Positions 51,852 through 60,288 of a stretch of DNA of 64,000 nt are shown in pieces. Each line of letters begins with the position of its first letter. Position 1 is the first letter of the stretch. The notes beneath the pieces are model-generated. The model had not been told where the DNA came from, ran no database searches, and was given only the letters and a program-made list of their open reading frames with translations. The position numbers and the translations under genes are program-made. This DNA comes from Thermococcus nautili (lineage in GTDB: Archaea; Methanobacteriota_B; Thermococci; Thermococcales; Thermococcaceae). Location of the stretch: contig NZ_CP007264.1 of assembly GCF_000585495.1 (NCBI RefSeq), positions 620,001 to 684,000 of the forward strand. Direction: 5' to 3'.

Positions 51852-52847
51852 TTATCGTTTGCCATAAAGCTCCGCGTAGGGGTCGCCCTCGAACTCCGGG
51901 AATGGTCTTTCCTCGCTACCCTCCACGAGAACCCTCTCTTTCTCCTCCGTGAACTCGCCGAGCTCAAAGGCATTAATTCCATTTTTATGCAATTCTGCAA
52001 TTAATGAATTAACCTTTTCTGGAGGCGTTATCGCTATCAGCGTTCCCGTCGAGGAGACGCTCCACGGTTCCAGCTTATAGAAGTCGAGAACCCTCTTCAC
52101 GAGGGGGTTCAGCTCGAGCCTCTCGGCGTAGACCCTGAAGCCAACTCCCGAGTTGTCTGCAATCTCGTGGAGCGCCGTTAGTCCGCCCTCGGTAGCATCG
52201 TGCATCCCCCTGACGAAGGGCTTCGCTATCAGAGCATCTGGAAGGACAGTTTCAAGCCTGTAAAGCGAGCGGAGCTCCTCCATCTCCTCGGGAGTCAGAA
52301 CCTTTCTCAGCTCTTCGGCGCGGAAGTAAGCTGAGGAGACCGCGAACTCAAGGGCAACTTTGTTCGTAACGATTATCCTATCTCCCGGCCTCGCGAGGGG
52401 AAGCTTGAGCTCCTCCTTCCTCACGAGCCCCATCGCCGTTGTGGTTGCGGTCGGCTCGGAAATCGGGGGATAAACTCCGGTGTGCCCGCCGATTACCGCC
52501 GTTTTATACCGCTCGCACTCCCGGTTGAGGTCTTCCATCGCTTTTCGGAGAAACTCCTTCGTTGTTCCCGGCGGGAGGAGCAAATCAACCACGAGCCACC
52601 TCGGTCTCGCTCCAAAAACAGCCACGTCGCTTGAGGCAAAATGGTATGTGAAGAAGCCGAAGGTCTCAGCGGGGACGCCGAGCGTCGGGTCGGTTGCGAT
52701 TACGAGGTAGTTCTCATCGTCGTACTCGAGAACCGCCGAGTCAAAGCCCTCCCTCGGCCCGTAGATTACCTTGGCGTCCTCAACGCCGAGGTTTGGAAAG
52801 ATTACCTCACGAAGAACGTCGTTCCTCAGCTTTCCGAACGGGAGCAT
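51852..52847 (-). CDS. AIR-synthase/HypE-related protein
   Basis: A 331-residue protein of the PurM/HypE/SelD superfamily. GPREGFDSAVLEYDDENYLVIATDPTLGVP is an N-terminal ATP/Mg segment, VFGARPRWLVVDLLLP and AVIGGHTGVYP are conserved strands, and MHDATEGGLTALHEIAD is the PurM-type C-domain motif. The C-terminal Cys of HypE is absent, so a hydrogenase role is unlikely; the substrate is unknown. ATG 52847 follows GGGGTGATTCC. The upstream PP-loop gene overlaps it by 41 nt, suggesting linked work. Confidence 0.85.
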   Translation of the reverse strand: MLPFGKLRNDVLREVIFPNLGVEDAKVIYGPREGFDSAVLEYDDENYLVIATDPTLGVPAETFGFFTYHFASSDVAVFGARPRWLVVDLLLPPGTTKEFLRKAMEDLNRECERYKTAVIGGHTGVYPPISEPTATTTAMGLVRKEELKLPLARPGDRIIVTNKVALEFAVSSAYFRAEELRKVLTPEEMEELRSLYRLETVLPDALIAKPFVRGMHDATEGGLTALHEIADNSGVGFRVYAERLELNPLVKRVLDFYKLEPWSVSSTGTLIAITPPEKVNSLIAELHKNGINAFELGEFTEEKERVLVEGSEERPFPEFEGDPYAELYGKR

Positions 52848-53637
52848 TGGAATCACCCCGGAACTTCTTTATAACTTCCCTCACCTCTTCAAGGGTCTCC
52901 TCGTCCGGGCCCCAGGCCATTATCTCGAAGCTCGGCACGCGGACGCTTACCCTGACCTTCCGCCTCCTCGCGATTCTGCTGACCTCGTAGTTCACCCGGT
53001 AGGCCAGGTCCATCAGCTCCTTCGTGACGATTTCCTCGCGGTCTATATACTGCAACGGACAGCCCTCGCGCCACTGCCTTCTCCGGGCGTGCTCGTACAT
53101 GCGATAGGGCCTTATACCTGCCTCCTCGGCGAGCCGTTCAACAACCTCGGCGGGGTATTTAATCAGGGGGCGGAAGAAGGGAACGCCTATCCTTGGAATC
53201 TCGCAGAGCCTTATGTCGCCGGGGCACTGGTCAAGCAGTGCACCGATTATCTTGTCGTTGGCGTTGTCGCCCTTCGCTAAGACGTCAAAGCCGTTGTTGA
53301 GGGCGAACCACTTGGCGTTCCAGAGCATGACCTTCTTGCAGTTTATGCACACCGGCCCCTTCCTGCCGGTAGCCTCACGGAGAAGGCCGTCCGTGATGTC
53401 AACCAAATAATGTTCAACGCTGAGGTTCTTCGTGAAGCGCATCGCCCAGTTGAGGGTCTCGCGCCAGCTCCAGCGGTGGAAGAACGTCAAAGCGGAAACG
53501 TCGAGACCCGCTTTCTTGAGCAGGTAGAGAACGAGCGAGCTGTCCTTTCCACCGGAGAAGAGGACGAGAACCTTCTTGCGGTGAACGCCGGACTTCCTGG
53601 AGAACTCCCGGATTTCCTCAACGACATTCTCAAGCAT
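52807..53637 (-). CDS. PP-loop ATPase, tRNA thiolation-like
   Basis: A 276-residue N-type ATP pyrophosphatase with the PP-loop LFSGGKDSSLVL near residue 27. Cys pairs occur at CINCKK, LLDQCPGDIRLCEIPR and EGCPLQ, as in TtuA/TtcA-like enzymes that carry an Fe-S cluster and insert sulfur in tRNA. I cannot fix the substrate. ATG 53637 is taken because GGTTTTTAAGCC lies about 22 nt upstream (leaderless). A longer frame extends antisense through the neighbouring promoter. It overlaps the AIR-synthase-like gene by 41 nt. Confidence 0.85.
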   Translation of the reverse strand: MLENVVEEIREFSRKSGVHRKKVLVLFSGGKDSSLVLYLLKKAGLDVSALTFFHRWSWRETLNWAMRFTKNLSVEHYLVDITDGLLREATGRKGPVCINCKKVMLWNAKWFALNNGFDVLAKGDNANDKIIGALLDQCPGDIRLCEIPRIGVPFFRPLIKYPAEVVERLAEEAGIRPYRMYEHARRRQWREGCPLQYIDREEIVTKELMDLAYRVNYEVSRIARRRKVRVSVRVPSFEIMAWGPDEETLEEVREVIKKFRGDSNAPVRKAEERRSS

Positions 53638-53674
53638 GGAAAAACGTAAAGGACGGGGCTTAAAAACCTGAGCC

Positions 53675-54025
53675 TTAGAGGTTGACCTTCTCAACCCACT
53701 GCTCGGCGAGGTCGCCGAAAACCGGGAACTTGTAGAGCTCGCCCTGATAGGCCTTGACCATGCCCACAATCCAGGCTATAATGGCAACGAGGGACAGCAA
53801 GTACGCGATGAGCCAGCCAATAATCGGTATGAACTCGAAAACTTTAATCGCCACCGTGAAGAACAGGAACATCACAGTTGACTGCATCGCATGGAAGCGG
53901 ACAAAATAGCTTTCTTTCTCCAGCAACAGTAGAATTATTCCGGTTAGCCACCAGAGCAGGTAGGCAAGCAACCCCTCCAAGTTCTCATCCATCCCGAGGG
54001 ATGTCCTTCCAATCTCCTCACCCAT
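53675..54025 (-). CDS. DUF4870-like membrane protein
   Basis: A 116-residue protein with three or four membrane helices (LLAYLLWWLTGIILLLLEKESYFVRFHAMQS, then VMFLFFTVAIKVFEFIPIIGWLIAYLLSLVAIIAWIVGM). The ESYFVRFHAMQS motif is typical of DUF4870/Tic20-like proteins. Function unknown. GGAGGTGTATCACC precedes the ATG. Confidence 0.85.
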   Translation of the reverse strand: MGEEIGRTSLGMDENLEGLLAYLLWWLTGIILLLLEKESYFVRFHAMQSTVMFLFFTVAIKVFEFIPIIGWLIAYLLSLVAIIAWIVGMVKAYQGELYKFPVFGDLAEQWVEKVNL

Positions 54026-54142
54026 GGTGATACACCTCCATTCTTCTCTATCGGCGCCCCTATAAATACCTTTGCTACGGTGAATGAAAAATCAGGGCGG
54101 TTTTCCAACTTCCCCGGTCTGAATTCGAACCTCTGAGTTTTG

Positions 54143-54204
54143 TTAGGCTCACCAAAGATTTATTAAGGGTCTGAATGAGTTCAAATAGAATTAGGAAAAC
54201 CTAA
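54143..54204 (+). promoter_or_regulatory. feo promoter with two DtxR-like boxes
   Basis: TTAGG-CTCA-CCAAA (54143-54156) and TTAGG-AAAA-CCTAA (54191-54204) fit the TTAGG-N4-CCTAA half-site pattern of DtxR/MntR-type iron and manganese repressors, the second perfectly. They flank the TATA core ATTTATTAAG (54158-54167). Binding would block both TBP and the transcription start, as expected for iron-repressed uptake. Confidence 0.65.
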
Positions 54205-54215
54205 CGGTGATGAAC

Positions 54216-54443
54216 ATGATTGTGCCTTTACTATCACTGGCTCCCGGCGAGAGGGGGGTTGTTGTTGACCTGCGTGGGGGGCCCAACTTCAGGAGCAGGC
54301 TCTACGCGATGGGGCTGGCTCCAGGGGCGATTGTCAGGGTTCTTGAGAACTACCCGAGGGGGCCCCTCATCGTCGAGGCAGGCGGAACGAGGCTGGCGCT
54401 TGGCAAGGGAATGGCGGCGAGGGTGTTCGTAAGGAAGCTCTGA
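54216..54443 (+). CDS. feoA: Ferrous iron transport protein FeoA
   Basis: A 75-residue SH3-like protein: LLSLAPGERGVVVDLRGG ... RLYAMGLAPGAIVRVLENYPRGPLIVEAGGTRLALGKGMAARVFV. It supports FeoB at the membrane. ATG 54216 follows GGTGATGAAC; ATG 54210 is possible. First gene of feoA-feoB-feoC. Confidence 0.93.
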   Translation: MIVPLLSLAPGERGVVVDLRGGPNFRSRLYAMGLAPGAIVRVLENYPRGPLIVEAGGTRLALGKGMAARVFVRKL

Positions 54444-54452
54444 GGTGATAGC

Positions 54453-56441
54453 ATGGCGATGCGGGTGGTGGCCCTGGCAGGAAACCCGAACGTGGGCAAG
54501 ACGACGATATTCAACGCCCTAACGGGTATGCGTCAGCACGTCGGCAACTGGCCCGGCGTTACAGTTGAGAAGAAGGAGGGCGTTTTCGAGCACAGAGGGG
54601 AGCGATTTCTCGTCGTTGATTTGCCCGGAACCTATTCGCTCACAGCCCACTCCGTTGACGAGCTCGTTGCGAGGAACTTCCTCCTCAACGGAAACCCGGA
54701 CGTCGTTGTGAACGTGGTTGACGCAACGGCTATTCTGAGAAACCTCTACCTGACGATGGAAATCTTTGAGATGGGTCTGAAGAACGTAATCATAGCCCTC
54801 AACAAGGTTGACCTGGCCGAGAAGAAGGGCATCAGAATAGACACCCTCAAGATGTCAAAGGCCCTCGGCGTTCCAGTGGTTCCGCTCAGCGCCAAGGAAG
54901 GAACCGGAATCGAGGAGCTCAAGGAGAAGATATGGGAGATGGCGCACGGGAAGATAAAGACGAACCCCGTTTTACCGCGCTACGACCCCGAGGTCGAGAG
55001 GGAAATCGAGCACATCTCCAAGTGCCTTGAGGGAACCAAGCTTGCAGGCCGCTACCCGCTCCGCTGGCTGGCGATAAAGCTCCTCCAGCGCGACGACGAG
55101 GTTATGAAGCTCGTTTTGAGGTACCTCGGCGAGGAGAAGCTGAAGGAGATAATGACCCACATAGGCGAGGCCGAGGAGCGCTACGGGCGGGCGATGGACC
55201 TGATTATAGCCGGCCAGAAGTACGAGTTCATAGACGGCCTTACCCATGAGTTCATGAGCTACGGGAAGGCAAAGGAGACGCTCACAGACCAGCTTGACAG
55301 AATCCTCGTCCACCCCGTTTACGGCTTCATAGCGATGGCCTTCGTCTTCTACCTCGTCTTCAAGTTCGTCTTCGCCTTCGGAATGCCCCTTCAGGGGATT
55401 CTGGACGATGGCTTCAGCAGGTTCGGCGAGTGGCTCGCTCCCCACATAGCGAACGAGACCCTGCGCGGCCTCCTCGTGGACGGTGTGGTCAGCGGAGTCG
55501 GCTCGGTGCTGAGCTTCTTCCCGCTCGTCTTCCTCCTGTTCCTCGCGCTGTCCTTCCTCGAAGACCTCGGCTACATGGCGAGGGTAGCGGTGCTCATGGA
55601 GGGCATCCTCAGGAAGTTCGGCCTGCCGGGCAAGGCAATAATACCCCTCATCCTCGGTCTCGGCTGCAACGTTCCAGCTGTTATGGCCACGAGAACGCTC
55701 GACGAAGAAAGAGACAGGCTCGTTGCCATGTTCATCAACCCCTTCATTCCCTGCTCTGCCCGCTTGAGCGTCATCAGCTTCCTCGTCGGGGCATTCTTCG
55801 GCGGCGATGCACTCGTCGCTCTGGCAATCTATCTGCTCGCCTTCGCGGTGGCGTTGCTCTCCGCCAAGCTCGTGAGCAGGTTCGTTTCTGGCGAGGAGAG
55901 CCCCTTCGTCATCGAGCTCCCGGAGTTCCTCCTTCCAAGCTGGAGAAGTCTGCTCCTCCACTCGTGGGAAAGGAGCAAGGAGTTCGTCCAGAAGGCAGGA
56001 ACGGTTATCCTCGTCGGCTCGATAGCGATATGGTACCTCAGCAACTATCCGGTACCTATGGGAACCGGGAAGAGCTACGCCGAGAGGCTCGGCCACCTCG
56101 TTGCGCCATACCTCAACCTCATGGGGCTCGACTGGAAGGCCGGGGTGAGCCTAATCTTCGGAATAATCGCCAAGGAGAACGTAATCTCAACCTACAGCAT
56201 TCTCTACAGCGGTCTAAGTGGTGAGGCCCTCAAGGAAGCCATGATGAGCGCTATGAGCCCCCTGCAGGGCTTCGTCCTGGCGGTCGTTACCACACTCTAC
56301 ATCCCGTGCATAGCCACGATAGCGGCCATAAGGGCCGAGAGCAACTGGAAGTGGGCGCTCGCTGTGACCGTCTACATGGTAACTGTCGCCTCGCTCCTCG
56401 GAATCCTGATATGGCACGTTGGAACGGCGCTGGGGTTGTGA
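54453..56441 (+). CDS. feoB: Ferrous iron transporter FeoB
   Basis: A 662-residue iron permease. The N-terminal G domain (about 1-165) has GNPNVGKTT, the DLPGTYSL switch and NKVD. A helical GDI-like part follows, then the membrane domain with two Gate motifs and GLGCNVPAVMATRTL and CSARLSVI segments. It takes up Fe2+ using GTP. GGTGATAGC precedes the ATG, 9 nt after feoA. Its stop overlaps the region of the next start. Confidence 0.97.
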   Translation: MAMRVVALAGNPNVGKTTIFNALTGMRQHVGNWPGVTVEKKEGVFEHRGERFLVVDLPGTYSLTAHSVDELVARNFLLNGNPDVVVNVVDATAILRNLYLTMEIFEMGLKNVIIALNKVDLAEKKGIRIDTLKMSKALGVPVVPLSAKEGTGIEELKEKIWEMAHGKIKTNPVLPRYDPEVEREIEHISKCLEGTKLAGRYPLRWLAIKLLQRDDEVMKLVLRYLGEEKLKEIMTHIGEAEERYGRAMDLIIAGQKYEFIDGLTHEFMSYGKAKETLTDQLDRILVHPVYGFIAMAFVFYLVFKFVFAFGMPLQGILDDGFSRFGEWLAPHIANETLRGLLVDGVVSGVGSVLSFFPLVFLLFLALSFLEDLGYMARVAVLMEGILRKFGLPGKAIIPLILGLGCNVPAVMATRTLDEERDRLVAMFINPFIPCSARLSVISFLVGAFFGGDALVALAIYLLAFAVALLSAKLVSRFVSGEESPFVIELPEFLLPSWRSLLLHSWERSKEFVQKAGTVILVGSIAIWYLSNYPVPMGTGKSYAERLGHLVAPYLNLMGLDWKAGVSLIFGIIAKENVISTYSILYSGLSGEALKEAMMSAMSPLQGFVLAVVTTLYIPCIATIAAIRAESNWKWALAVTVYMVTVASLLGILIWHVGTALGL

Positions 56442-56443
56442 AG

Positions 56444-56695
56444 ATGGGCAGGATGGAGGAAGTGCTGAGGCTCATCAACGGGGGCAAGCGGTTTCCCCAG
56501 GACATCGCGAGGGAGCTCGGGACTACCGTTGAGGAAGTGGAAGGAATAATCGAGCTCCTCAAAAGCCTCGGCTACATCGAGGAGGTTGAGCAGGGGCCGG
56601 CCTGCGAGACATGCCCGCTCAGGAAGGTCTGCTACGGGAAGTGCCTCGTGCCAAGGGTGAAGGTGCTTAGGCCGAGCTTTAGGGTGGACAGATAG
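56444..56695 (+). CDS. feoC: FeoC-like winged helix with Cys cluster
   Basis: An 83-residue protein. Residues 1-50 form a winged-helix fold (MEEVLRLINGGKRFPQDIARELGTTVEEVEGIIELLKSLGYIEEV). The Cys set CETCPLRKVCYGKC probably binds an Fe-S cluster, as FeoC proteins do. It may sense iron and set FeoB level or activity. ATG 56444 is given; GTG 56438 overlapping the feoB stop is also possible. Confidence 0.85.
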   Translation: MGRMEEVLRLINGGKRFPQDIARELGTTVEEVEGIIELLKSLGYIEEVEQGPACETCPLRKVCYGKCLVPRVKVLRPSFRVDR

Positions 56696-56710
56696 GGGTA
56701 TTTATGAACA

Positions 56711-56730
56711 CTTTTTTTCATTTTGTTTTT
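56711..56730 (+). terminator. T-rich terminator after the feo operon
   Basis: Three T runs (7, 4 and 5) in 20 nt, starting 17 nt after the feoC stop. No hairpin is needed in Thermococcales. I see no gene in the rest of the 242-nt gap to 56938. Confidence 0.5.
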
Positions 56731-56937
56731 ATGTTCCCCATGACTCCTGAATGTGATAGGGAAGCCCAGTTCAGCCCCGTAAAATACACCCGTTTTCGCG
56801 ATTGTCAGGATTTTTGCCGCATTCACGTCAAATTTTTGCAAGTAGTCACCGCCGGTTAAACGTTTCACCCTCGGTAATATATTTTATGGCCGTAAAATAT
56901 ATAAGAGTGCCGATAGTAGGCTTAAACGGTGAGTGCC

Positions 56938-58179
56938 ATGAAAGCTGTCATCCTTGCAGGCGGTTTTGGAACGAGACTCAGGCCACTCTCATCAACGAGG
57001 CCAAAGCCGATGATTCCCGTCCTCGGGAAGCCCAACCTTCAGTACATCCTTGAAGCGCTCGAGAAGGTTCCCGAAATAGACGAGGTAATTCTCTCCGTCC
57101 ACTACATGAGGGGCGAGATAAGGGAGTTCATAGACGAGAAGATGTCCGACTACCCCAAGGAAATCCGCTTCGTCAACGACCCCATGCCACTCGAGACCGG
57201 TGGCGCGCTCAAGAACGTCGAGGAGTACGTTAGTGATGACTTCCTCGTGATTTATGGCGACGTTTTCACGAACTTCGACTACCGCGAGCTCATAAAGGCC
57301 CACGAGGAGAAGGGCGGACTCATAACGGTCGCGGCAACCAAAGTCTACGACCCGGAGCGCTTTGGAGTCCTTGAGATGGACGAGAGCGGAAAGGTGCTCC
57401 ACTTCGAGGAGAAGCCCAAGAGGCCCAAGAGCAACCTCGTCGATGCCGGAATCTACGTCGTGAACAAGAAGGTTCTCGAGGAGATTCCGAAGGGCAAGGA
57501 AGTCTACTTTGAGCGTGAAATCCTGCCGAGGTTCGTCGAGCGCGGCGAGGTTTACGCCCACAGAATGCCGAAGGGAACCTACTGGGTCGACCTTGGAACG
57601 CCGGACGACCTGTTCTACGCCCACCAGATTGCCCTTGATGAGATGGCGAGGGAGAACGGCTACTTCCACATAGCCGAGAGCGCGGAGGTTCCGGAAGACG
57701 TTGAGATTCAGGGGCCGGTCTACATCGATGAAGGCGTCAAGATAGGGCACGGCGTCAAGATTAAGGCCTACTCCTACATCGGCCCGAACACCGTGATAGA
57801 GGACAGGGCCTACATCAAGCGCTCGGTCCTCATCGGGAGCGACATAATCAAGGAGCGCGCCGAGCTGAAGGACACGATACTCGGCGAGGGAGTTGTAGTT
57901 GGCAGGGACGTAATCATCAAGGAGAACGCCGTCATCGGTGACTACGCAAAGATTTACGACGGGCTCGTGATTTACGGGGCGAAGGTCCTGCCCTGGAAGA
58001 AGGTCGAGGAGTACGAGGCCTACATCAAGATAAAGCTCGACCCGACTAAGGTCCGGCCCGGCCAGTACCCGGACCGCTGTCCTCTCGGCCTGCCGGAGTG
58101 TATCTACAAGAAGTTCAAGGCAATAGCCGGCGAGAAGCCGCCGTGCGACGAGTGTATTGAGAACCAGTGGCTCTTCTGA
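56938..58179 (+). CDS. Sugar-1-phosphate nucleotidyltransferase with left-handed beta-helix and Cys tail
   Basis: A 413-residue NDP-sugar synthase. The nucleotidyltransferase domain (1-230) has the LAGGFGTRLRPLSSTRPKPM signature. A left-handed beta-helix hexapeptide domain (about 245-350) follows. Substrate could be mannose-1-phosphate with GTP or glucose-1-phosphate with dTTP/UTP. The last about 35 residues hold four Cys (RCPLGLPEC ... PPCDEC), not usual for the family, and may bind metal. ATG 56938 follows GGTGAGTGCC; TAAAATATATAAG is the TATA box. It lies next to the CRISPR trailer end. Confidence 0.9.
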   Translation: MKAVILAGGFGTRLRPLSSTRPKPMIPVLGKPNLQYILEALEKVPEIDEVILSVHYMRGEIREFIDEKMSDYPKEIRFVNDPMPLETGGALKNVEEYVSDDFLVIYGDVFTNFDYRELIKAHEEKGGLITVAATKVYDPERFGVLEMDESGKVLHFEEKPKRPKSNLVDAGIYVVNKKVLEEIPKGKEVYFEREILPRFVERGEVYAHRMPKGTYWVDLGTPDDLFYAHQIALDEMARENGYFHIAESAEVPEDVEIQGPVYIDEGVKIGHGVKIKAYSYIGPNTVIEDRAYIKRSVLIGSDIIKERAELKDTILGEGVVVGRDVIIKENAVIGDYAKIYDGLVIYGAKVLPWKKVEEYEAYIKIKLDPTKVRPGQYPDRCPLGLPECIYKKFKAIAGEKPPCDECIENQWLF

Positions 58180-58192
58180 GCTTTTTAACCTC

Positions 58193-58832
58193 TTTTAGGT
58201 CTTCTTTGGGTCTTATTGCAACTAGCCGACCAGGAACTCTACCACGTCCCCAACCGTCGCCACCTTTCAATTCTCCTCGAGTCTTATTGCAACATTTTGT
58301 CCCACTGCGAGGCTATCATCACTAAATCTACTTTCAATTCTCCTCGAGTCTTATTGCAACCGAAAATTTTGATGATAGCCAACCCCACCAAAACGTTCTT
58401 TCAATTCTCCTCGAGTCTTATTGCAACGCATAAGCTAGAGTTTGTAAACACGGGTAGTGAAATAACTTTCAATTCTCCTCGAGTCTTATTGCAACACGTC
58501 CTGACGAATCGTGTAACTGGCCCCCGTGAAGTGTTTCAATTCTCCTCGAGTCTTATTGCAACGTCGCCAAGCCCCATGAGCATCACCGTTTATTCCTTAG
58601 TTTCAATTCTCCTCGAGTCTTATTGCAACTGCCGTAAAAAGAAGAACAGTGGTGATAGGGGTGGGAGTTTCAATTCTCCTCGAGTCTTATTGCAACACTC
58701 TTGCCACCCAGCAGAACCTCAACCAGACCTACGGTTTCAATTCTCCTCGAGTCTTATTGCAACACTCCTGAAGTAGCGGTCAACTTTCATCATATCATTG
58801 CTGTTTCAATTCTCCTCGAGTCTTATTGCAAC
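58193..58832 (-). CRISPR. CRISPR array, 9 full repeats plus one degenerate, 9 spacers
   Basis: Full repeats of 30 nt start at 58264, 58331, 58398, 58466, 58533, 58600, 58667, 58734 and 58803. Spacers are 37-41 nt. On the minus strand the repeat begins GTTGCAATAAGACTCGAGG and ends GAATTGAAA plus G or C, which gives the ATTGAAAG-type tag of Thermococcales crRNAs, so transcription runs right to left. The unit at 58193-58222 keeps only its TCTTATTGCAAC half and marks the trailer end. A TATA element (58879-58892, minus strand) lies on the leader side. No cas gene is in the window. Confidence 0.97.
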
Positions 58833-59325
58833 GGGGAGCAAAACTCGTCCTTCCGCCCAACGAAGAGAAGAGAACGCCGGAATATTTAAGCCTTTCTGGA
58901 AAACTGTACTAATGCCCTGATGTGCTGGCCGTTTCCAGAGGCTCCAAAGCCCGTTAAAAAGGGTTTAAAACCTGCCACAAGATGTTTTTAAAAATTAATC
59001 GGTTTTGAGCACGCTTTCAATCCAACAGGGCTCTCTCGGAGAGTTATTTAATCCCCTCAAAAAATCTCGTCATGTTATCCATAGTTTGCTGTCACGAATC
59101 GTTACAAAACTGTTAACCCTATTTTCGATTTCAAATCCCTTGCCAAGCAAGAACCGGGAGAAATCCGTCTCGATAAACCGGAATTCCGCCAGGGGAAGAA
59201 CCTATGCGGGCAGATACCGGAAGTTGCTTGCCACGTGTCATCTCGGGCTTTAAACACGCGCCCGTCAAAATCCCCGCCAAAAACCTTAAATAAAAGGTTG
59301 TTTTTGCTCCGTTAAGGGAAATCCA
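58833..59325. other. CRISPR leader region and intergenic stretch
   Basis: 493 bases without a gene. The left part is the array leader: GGCTTAAATATTCC on the minus strand (58879-58892) is a TATA element about 50 nt before the first repeat. At 59282-59297, CCTTAAATAAAAGG is the TATA element of the phosphoribosyltransferase gene. Between these I see no RNA gene or convincing ORF. Confidence 0.6.
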
Positions 59326-59973
59326 ATGAAGAAGTTTCCGGCGTATCTCGCTTCTTGGGAGGACATTGAAAGGTGGGCCAAGGAAGGGGCCTGGAAGGTT
59401 CTGGAAGACGGCTGGAGACCTGATGTTGTAGTTGGCCTCGCCCGCGGTGGCTGGGTTCCGGCGAGGCTCTACTGCGACTACCTCGGTGTCAAGGACCTGG
59501 TCAGCCTGAAGGTCGAGCACTGGGGAGTAACGGCAACCCCGGACGGCAAGGCCAAGCTCAAGTACGGTAGCAACTACAACCTCGAGGGCAAGAAGGTCCT
59601 CATCGTCGACGACATCAGCGACACAGGCGAGAGCTTAACCCTCGCGAAGAACTACGTCGAGAGCCAGAAGCCGGCCGAGATAAGGACTGCCACGCTCCTG
59701 ACAATCAAGGGCTCGCGCTTCAAGCCCGACTACTTCGGCGAGGAAATCGACTGGGCCTGGATAGTCTTCCCCTGGAACTTCGTGGAGGACATGATTAACC
59801 TCGTCGGCAACATCCTTGAGGAGAAGGAAGCGGTAAGCACCGACGAGATAGTCGAGCTCTTCAAGGAGCTCCACGGCATGGAAGTTCCAAAGGGCAGGCT
59901 CGAGGAAGCCCTCAGGATGGCCGAGCGCAGGAAGGTTTTTAAGTTCCGCGACGGGAAGTGGCGCAAAGCCTGA
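59326..59973 (+). CDS. Purine-type phosphoribosyltransferase
   Basis: A 215-residue type I PRTase. Substrate part VVVGLARGGWVPARLYCDYLG and the PRPP motif VLIVDDISDTGESL are clear. A C-terminal extension of about 60 residues (VSTDEIVELFKEL ... RRKVFKFRDGKWRKA) looks like a small winged helix. Thermococcal relatives act on xanthine/guanine/hypoxanthine; the exact base is not certain. TATA 59282-59297 gives a short leader. Confidence 0.88.
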   Translation: MKKFPAYLASWEDIERWAKEGAWKVLEDGWRPDVVVGLARGGWVPARLYCDYLGVKDLVSLKVEHWGVTATPDGKAKLKYGSNYNLEGKKVLIVDDISDTGESLTLAKNYVESQKPAEIRTATLLTIKGSRFKPDYFGEEIDWAWIVFPWNFVEDMINLVGNILEEKEAVSTDEIVELFKELHGMEVPKGRLEEALRMAERRKVFKFRDGKWRKA

Positions 59974-59985
59974 GGGTGTGGTACC

Positions 59986-60288
59986 TTGGACAGGGAAAAG
60001 AAGGTCCAGGAGATTCGAAACCACAGCGTCTACGCGCGGGAAATCTACGATATGCACAGCGAGAGCATTGACAGAGTTATCGACGACTACGAGAGCCTGA
60101 AGGAGGACTACCTCAGCGACCACTCGCGGGCGAGAATCGTCCGCATCGTCTTCAACGAGGACAACGGCCTTCCTTTAGCCATTGAGTTCAATAGGAAAGA
60201 CGACAGCTTCAAGGGCTTCACCATAGCCATCGGCAAGCCCCACATAAAGAGCAACGGGCTCATGGAAAAAGAAAGTCAGGAAGACTGA
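59986..60288 (+). CDS. Small unknown protein
   Basis: A 100-residue charged soluble protein that I do not recognise. A helical first half (EIRNHSVYAREIYDMHSESIDRVIDDYESLKEDYL) is followed by a strand-rich half (RIVRIVFNEDNGLPLAIEFNRKDDSFKGFTIAIG). The TTG start is accepted because GGTGTGGTACC lies directly upstream. It follows the phosphoribosyltransferase by 12 nt and overlaps the convergent next gene by 13 nt. Confidence 0.65.
   Translation: MDREKKVQEIRNHSVYAREIYDMHSESIDRVIDDYESLKEDYLSDHSRARIVRIVFNEDNGLPLAIEFNRKDDSFKGFTIAIGKPHIKSNGLMEKESQED

Noticed and set aside
54075-54140. Possible C/D box guide RNA (two CTGA boxes)
   Set aside because: The 5' box reads TGAATGA rather than TGATGA, and no C'/D' pair has proper spacing.
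54972-56096. 374-codon minus-strand frame inside feoB
   Set aside because: Antisense to the certain feoB gene and of unnatural Glu/His/Arg-rich composition.
56632-56868. 78-codon minus-strand frame after feoC
   Set aside because: It overlaps feoC and its T-rich terminator and has no recognisable pattern.
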